DNA of 64,000 bases from Dichomitus squalens LYAD-421 SS1 (Eukaryota > Basidiomycota > Agaricomycetes > Polyporales > Polyporaceae). The notes below the pieces were generated by a model. It made no database searches. It saw nothing but the letters and a program-made list of their open reading frames with translations, and was not told the DNA's origin. Position numbers and translations under genes: made by a program. This document shows, piece after piece, positions 57,094 through 64,000 of this stretch. The stretch covers positions 676,103 to 740,102 of the forward strand of contig NW_006766894.1 in NCBI RefSeq assembly GCF_000275845.1, given 5' to 3'. The first letter of the stretch is position 1; each line of letters starts with the position of its first letter.

Positions 57094-58132
57094 GTCTGAA
57101 GATCTGACGAGTGGCGAGTCGTGACGGACTATGCGGCGGTGCTACGGCCTCAGCTCAAACTCGTAGGATTGATGCCTGTACACAACAGTAAGCGAAGCCA
57201 TGATCCACCACGGCCAGGATGCATACCTTTTGCAATGCTCCCTTTCGCAATCGTGCGGTGAATGAGTGGCCTTGACGGCGGGCACCTCGTCGTTGGTCGA
57301 AGCCAGCGCAAAGCTTGATAGGGTCGGCCATAGAGGGACGATGTCGTACGAGGCATCAATGCCACGCTGAAGGAACATGTCAACCGTCGGGGCTACTCAT
57401 TACGCTGTAATAAAGAGTATTAGCACAAGTTGTGAACCATGAAACTAAGGAGCGCTTATCCATGATGAACCAATAGTGTTTTGCAAACCTAGTTCAGCGC
57501 CCCTTGACTGCATAGTTCAGAATTTGTGCTGATATGTACTCTATTTGCAACGCGGTTTGAACCGAACAACTGGATGCGAACCAAGAGCCTATCAAAGCTT
57601 CAAACTCTGCGACTACCCGCACTTGATTGGTATGATTCCTCAATGCCTTCCACATGTGCACTGTGAGCTGTCTACTCTAATATACAAGAAGGCGAGTGAT
57701 GATATTACTGTATGAGATTGAGCACGGCGCGCAAGAGTTGTGGTACAGGATTAGCGCCTTCACGACGCCCGCTCCGTTGAGGTTCGGGCGCAACATAAAA
57801 TTGGTTTGCAAAATCAGGAGACAGGGGCCATCAACGTAGTCTGCAACGCTCCTGCGTAGTATCCGAGCCAATTATTCACATGTCGTGATCGTTCATGAAG
57901 TGTGAGGGTCTGGACAGTCGTCGAGCGCCTCCAAAGTGCGATTCTACTACAACTACGTCGTAACGCAGTACCGGAGGCTTCAAGAGGGGGTCCGGTACAT
58001 CCACATAGCTTCCCAGATATGCGGACAACGAGCGGAGCACTCAGCCCATAGGGTGGTCGATTCCAGCACAGGAGTGATACAAGCTCTACACTGGACTGCA
58101 GTCTACAGACTTCTACTACACGCACCCGGAGC
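57094..58132. other. Intergenic, no supported gene
   Basis: Upstream flank of the wax-synthase-like pair and 3' flank of GDP-fucose synthase. Nothing recognised beyond the flank similarity noted for the pair. Confidence 0.5.
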
Positions 58133-59672
<1,540 letters not shown>

Positions 59673-60418
59673 CGCAGAGGGAGTACGTTTGGCGGCCAGA
59701 GGGTGCGGAGAGTTATCGATGAGGGAGAGAGGGAAGAGCAGCGAGATTCGGGCGGGGAGGAAGAGTGGAAGTGCACAACCGAGATCTCTTCACGGATTAT
59801 GAGCGCTTCTTGATCATGCTGTCGCGCGCGTTACCTCAAGGGCCTTGCGGCGCGGTCGGACTCATGCGCGAACGACTTACATATGCTCATGGGTCATGGG
59901 TCGCATGTTTCTATCAGGAATGGGCCCACGTATGCTCGCCGTTTGTGACATTCTGGACAGCATGCATTGTCCAAGTGCTCTAGACTTGAACTCGACCGTC
60001 CAGCAGGTTTCATGTCAAGTTGTCGGTTCGCCCTGCAAACGTTCTTAACGCCACAATAGTTCATCGGGTTCTGCGCGGGCCCTATGCGAAGTCGGTCGCG
60101 CGAGCACTGTTCCCGGCGTCGCGAGTCGACGGATTCCGCTGTGTAGAAAGTAGATGAGTGAACATGCTGCTTGCTCGCAATCGCGATGCCGCAGGATGGA
60201 CGGCGAGGCTGCGCTCGGCAGTGGGTGCAATTGCCAGCGATCGCGACAGGCGTTCTACAGGCGCATGCTTAGTCGCCCATTAGAGTACAAGGGCGCCTGC
60301 GGATAAGTCCTACGAATAAATGTGGAGAGCGCGTTGAGCCCGATCACCAGCTCTCCCTCCGCACCTTCCCTCCCCTCCTTCTCTACGACCCCCTACGCCT
60401 GCAAGGACGGCGACCACG
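59673..60418. promoter_or_regulatory. Shared divergent promoter region of the GDP-fucose genes
   Basis: 746 bp between the two start codons. No coding feature. It must hold both promoters, so co-regulation is possible; no specific site identified. Confidence 0.5.
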
Positions 60419-62244
60419 ATGGCCTCTGAACCTCATAACGTTCCCGCGCCGTTCACCACTAAACTCAGCCCTGAACAAGTGGTCGAGTACCGTAAGCGCA
60501 AGGTCGCGCTGATCTCTGGTGCGTCAATCTGCTGTCTGACCAGGGCCTGTCTGTGAGATCGTGTCTGATTGACGTGCAGGTATCACCGGCCAGGATGGCT
60601 CATATCTGTGAGTGTTCTCATATGCTGTCTCGGAGGTATCACCTCTCGATCTCCCATTTCGCGCCCCCTGAAAGTGGCTATATGCTTTCTGGGGGTGCAA
60701 TGCGCTACGCGAACACCGCTAGGCGTACCCTCTAGGGTAGCAGTCAAAGCGCTTCTCTGTGTCGCCCCGGTGCTTGTGTACAGAGCTGCACGCGATCTCC
60801 TGCAGTGTCGGCGCAAACGCGGCATCATCTCTATCTATTTTAGTACCTTCCCCACCCAGCCGCCCGATTAGGATAACGCATGGGCTGAGACAGCCATTCC
60901 AGACTTCCTTGTGAGACGCTATGGTTACAGTGCGCTGCTGGCCCATGAAGGAGGTCTCTATACTCACGCGATGTGTCTGCCATACAATCTCCTGACAGGA
61001 CAGGATTGACAGTTGATTGACGTTCCCCGCAGAGCCGAGCTTCTCCTCGAAAAGGGCTACGATGTCCATGGCATCATCCGTCGTTCCTCCAGTTTCAACA
61101 CCAGCCGTCTCAACGACCTCTACGTCGACCTCCACGAGCGTATGTCCCTGCTTTAGCTTCCCTGCACCTGCCCCACTCACTGATCCCGGCGATCCCCAGG
61201 CCCCACGCACTTCAAGCTGCATTATGGCGACCTCACGGACTCCACGAACCTCGTCTACATCATCGCGAACGTACGCCCCACCGAGGTCTACAACCTCGGC
61301 GCGCAGTCGCACGTCAAGGTCTCGTTCGAGATGGCCGAGTACACGGGCGACGTCGACGGGCTCGGCACGCTCCGCCTCCTCGACGCGATCCGCACGTGCG
61401 GGTTCGAGAAGGCCGTCCGCTTCTACCAGGCGTCCACCTCGGAGCTGTACGGGAAGGTCGTCGAGACGCCGCAGTCGGAGAAGACGCCGTTCTACCCGCG
61501 CTCGCCGTACGGCGTCGCGAAGCTGTACGGGTTCTGGATAACGGTCAACTACCGGGAGGCGTACGGGATGTACGCGTGCAACGGAATCCTCTTCAACCAC
61601 GAGAGCCCGCGCCGGGGGCGGACGTTCGTCACGCGCAAGATCACGCGCGCGGTCGCGGACATCCATCTCGGCAAGCAGCACGCCCTGTACCTCGGCAACC
61701 TCGACGCGAAGCGTGACTGGGGACACGGTGAGCCGCTCTTGCGTGCTGCTATCTGCGTAGGGGCGTGCGCTGACAAGGCTGGGACCGGGTCGGCGTGCAC
61801 AGCGAAGGACTACGTCGAGGGCATGTGGCTGATGCTCCAGCAGGACCAGCCGGAGGACTTCGTGCTCGCGACGGGCGAGACACACCCCGTGCGCGAGTTC
61901 GTCGAGAAGTCGTTCGCCGTGCTCGGGTACACCATCAAGTGGCGCGGGTCGGGCGTCGGCGAGGAGGGCTACGACGAGAAGACGGGGCGCGTGCTCGTCA
62001 AGGTCGACGAGAAGTACTTCCGGCCCGCAGAGGTCGAGTGCGTTTCCCATTCCTCTCCCCCCATTGCGCTGCGTTTGTCTGGTGTCTGACGATGGTGTGT
62101 GTGCACAGGTTGCTGCTGGGCGACCCTGCGAAGGCGGAGAGGCTGCTCGGGTGGAAGCGCAAGGTCGACTTCGACTCGCTTGTGAAGGAAATGGTCAGCG
62201 AGGACCTCAAGGCGTCAAGCAACCTGATCGAAAACCAGAACTGA
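60419..62244 (+). CDS. GMD: GDP-mannose 4,6-dehydratase
   Basis: First step of de novo GDP-L-fucose synthesis: GDP-mannose to GDP-4-keto-6-deoxymannose, NADP-dependent, cytosolic. It starts [20 protein letters not shown]. The Rossmann site is [16 protein letters not shown] (GxTGQDG), then [16 protein letters not shown]. After introns: [40 protein letters not shown] and [20 protein letters not shown]. The catalytic Tyr/Lys lie in [10 protein letters not shown]. Further: [40 protein letters not shown] (junction across an intron), [20 protein letters not shown] and the end [13 protein letters not shown] (62242-62244). Highly conserved and intact. A very early intron between GSYL and [10 protein letters not shown] is long (about 60600-61030). 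Confidence 0.95.
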
Positions 62245-62474
62245 ACGATGTAATATGTAGCTTGTCTTGTTATGGAGGGAAGAGAGGCGCTCTTTGCTTC
62301 TTACCTTTGCGGATATATGCTACGGGACGACGACCATGTGGTAGTTAACGTGCCGTTTGTTTGAATACCCGTACAGCGGGCTCATCTCATGGTACTATGT
62401 TCGCTTCGATACCACATCGGTGCGCCCGCCTTCACGAAGTGCCAGACCTCACGATGAGCATCCAATAGACGTTC

Positions 62475-63813
62475 TCAATCCAAGAAATCCTTATACGCCT
62501 CCGTCCAAGCCTTCTTACCACCCGCCTCGATCACATCCTGGACAATCAATAAGTCACGCAGGGCATTTCAAGTGGGAAAGGGTACGCACCCCATGGCAAG
62601 GGATGATGCGGTCGAAGTCCCACTGCGCAACTGTCTTCGCGTCGCGCCTCATCGCCCTGCAATTGTGACAGCTCATCAGCACGAATGGCGAACCGCCAGG
62701 TTCTGGAGGGCTTACTCTTTGTCCTGGCCCAGCCACCACACCGTCTTCCTGTTCGCCCAGCTGAATGGATTCCAGCTGCTCCACGAGAAGAAGGGGGTGC
62801 CGCCTGCTAGAGAGTACTGCGAGATAGAGAGAGATCAGCCCATCGTTAGTCTGAGAGACGCTCGTAGCTCGGTGCGGGACATACCTGCTCGCTGGCGGGG
62901 AAGTTGAAGAGGAGGTCGGCCTGAATGAGCGTTCTGGATGGCTTGTGCAGGAACGCGACGTCTTTGTTGTGGAAGCCGGAGAAATAGCTGCTCGATGATC
63001 AGCCGGTATCAGGCGTAGGATGGGCTATAGGCGTACCAGTGCTCAATCTGTCCGTTTCGTACTCACTACCCAATACTTCGTGGCGGAGAAGAGTACGTGC
63101 TACTCACGTCATCTTCGAAGCCGTACTTCGTGTGGGCCGGGTCCGCCCCCCATGCTAGCAGTTTGGAGGACGAGTGAGTCTCGCTTGTCAGACCGGAGAG
63201 GGGAAGGTGTAGGAGCTTGGGTCGTACCTCCGTCAAACTTGAGGCCAGAAGCGACCACCTCCTTCCTGGTCTTCGCAGCGTCCACAGCTATCACTCTGGC
63301 TTCCGGGAACTCCTTCTTGTATTCAGCTGGTACGTGATATGTCGTAGCAGGGGTAAGCATGGAAGTGGACCATCGTCCTTCGGGTGAACGCACGGAGAAA
63401 CAAGTGGTGGTACATATCCGCACCGACGATCCACCTGCGATGAGTCACTAAACATAATTGTAGCTTGGGTGGAAAGCCATATAGATATTGTACCTGACTG
63501 GGCCCAGTTCCTTGATCTTCGCCTTCGTAGGGTTATTGAGCGGTGTGGATGCGAGGACCCAGACGTCTCCGTTACGAAGTATGATCGCTGTAGACCTTCC
63601 TCCGACGGGGAAGAGGTTCATCACCGAGAAGGGGCTGCGAGCCAGATACCGAGTTCTGCTGAACAACGACATGGGGTATTCAGTACGTACCATGAGAACG
63701 TCCAGACGTCCTTTGTGACCTGGAGGGAGATGCACGACAGATCGATAAGCCATTTCTGATGTGGAGTAAGGGCACGGACTGACCTCGCGGATGACACAGT
63801 GGGAGGCACGCAT
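62475..63813 (-). CDS. DUF4336 domain protein
   Basis: Uncharacterised family with a metallo-hydrolase-like fold by family knowledge. It starts MRASHCVIRE, then through a 60-nt-class intron (GTCAGT ... CTCCAG) VTKDVWTFS, then a second intron to PFSVMNLFPVGGRSTAIILR, NGDVWVLASTPLNNPTKAKI, KELGPV. Later exons: VGADMYHHLFL, EYKKEFPEARVIAVDAAKTR, KEVVASGLKFDGG, HNKDVAFLHKPSRTLIQADL, LFNFPASEQYSLAGGTPFFS, WSSWNPFSWANRKTVWWLG, AMRRDAKTVAQWDFDRIIPC-HG, and a last exon DVIEAGGKKAWTEAYKDFLD-stop (62475-62477). Seven or so introns, no lesion. It is convergent with GMD (230 bp apart). Function unknown. Confidence 0.85.
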
Positions 63814-64000
63814 TAGTGCTGGTGTCGCTCCGTCTTCACAGGATAATATGTTGCTGATTCACCCGAGCTCGGAGAGCGGGATAGGTACATGCACGTCAGG
63901 CACTGAGAGTTGAGGGCGACACGTGTCGAATTTGAAAGAATTGTGGGTCCAATATTAACGTGAGGTTCATCATGCGCCCAGGAGAATTCTCGCCGCCCAC

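Noticed and set aside
60719..62050. 443-codon minus-strand frame opposite GMD
   Set aside because: Antisense shadow of a GC-rich, strongly conserved gene; sequence is Arg/Val/Leu-rich with no domain.

Overview
The window is nuclear DNA from a filamentous basidiomycete, most likely an Agaricomycete (a wood- or litter-decay mushroom). Genes are dense and lie on both strands. They are cut by many introns of roughly 45-65 bp with GT(A/G)NGT donors. Conserved eukaryotic genes (VPS15, threonyl-tRNA synthetase, Pol III subunit RPC34, QCR8, OST4, an Argonaute) sit among typical mushroom families: laccase, OrdA-type P450, wax-synthase-like MBOAT proteins, HET-domain proteins and a DUF4336 protein. Species is not determined. 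Introns were placed by eye from splice consensus and protein continuity, so exon edges are approximate unless stated.

Layout. 1-2.7 kb: 3' half of an ABC-C transporter (+), then tRNA-Ala(CGC). 3.2-6.7 kb: Argonaute (-). 8.0-11.1 kb: AAA-type ATPase (-). 12.2-14.1 kb: RPC34 with a large charged insertion (-). 14.8-17.1 kb: cytochrome P450 (-). 17.5-19.5 kb: M20 amidohydrolase (-). 19.8-25.6 kb: VPS15 (-). 26.3-27.1 kb: small heat-shock protein (-). 29.4-31.5 kb: laccase (-). 31.5-34.7 kb: about 3 kb with no supported gene. 34.8-35.9 kb: divergent pair OST4 (-) and QCR8 (+). 37.0-37.8 kb: second small heat-shock protein (+).

38.5-49.1 kb is the plastic part: three HET-domain paralogues in the same orientation. 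The first two are intact and the third is broken by two frameshifts and a stop. Between them lie a 329-bp element with perfect 40-bp terminal inverted repeats, a truncated inverted copy of the M20 gene, and a second inverted-repeat element inserted upstream of HET2. The second element holds an 832-base N gap bounded by an exact 223-bp repeat, which looks like an unmerged assembly overlap.

49.3-52.7 kb: threonyl-tRNA synthetase (+) with a probable mitochondrial presequence ahead of a second in-frame ATG. 53.0-57.1 kb: tandem pair of wax-synthase-like acyltransferases (-), both apparently ending in a short extra exon. 58.1-62.2 kb: divergent pair encoding both steps from GDP-mannose to GDP-L-fucose, GDP-L-fucose synthase (-) and GDP-mannose 4,6-dehydratase (+). 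62.5-63.8 kb: DUF4336 protein (-).

The clearest functional unit is the GDP-fucose gene pair. The clearest evolutionary story is the HET/transposon/pseudogene cluster.
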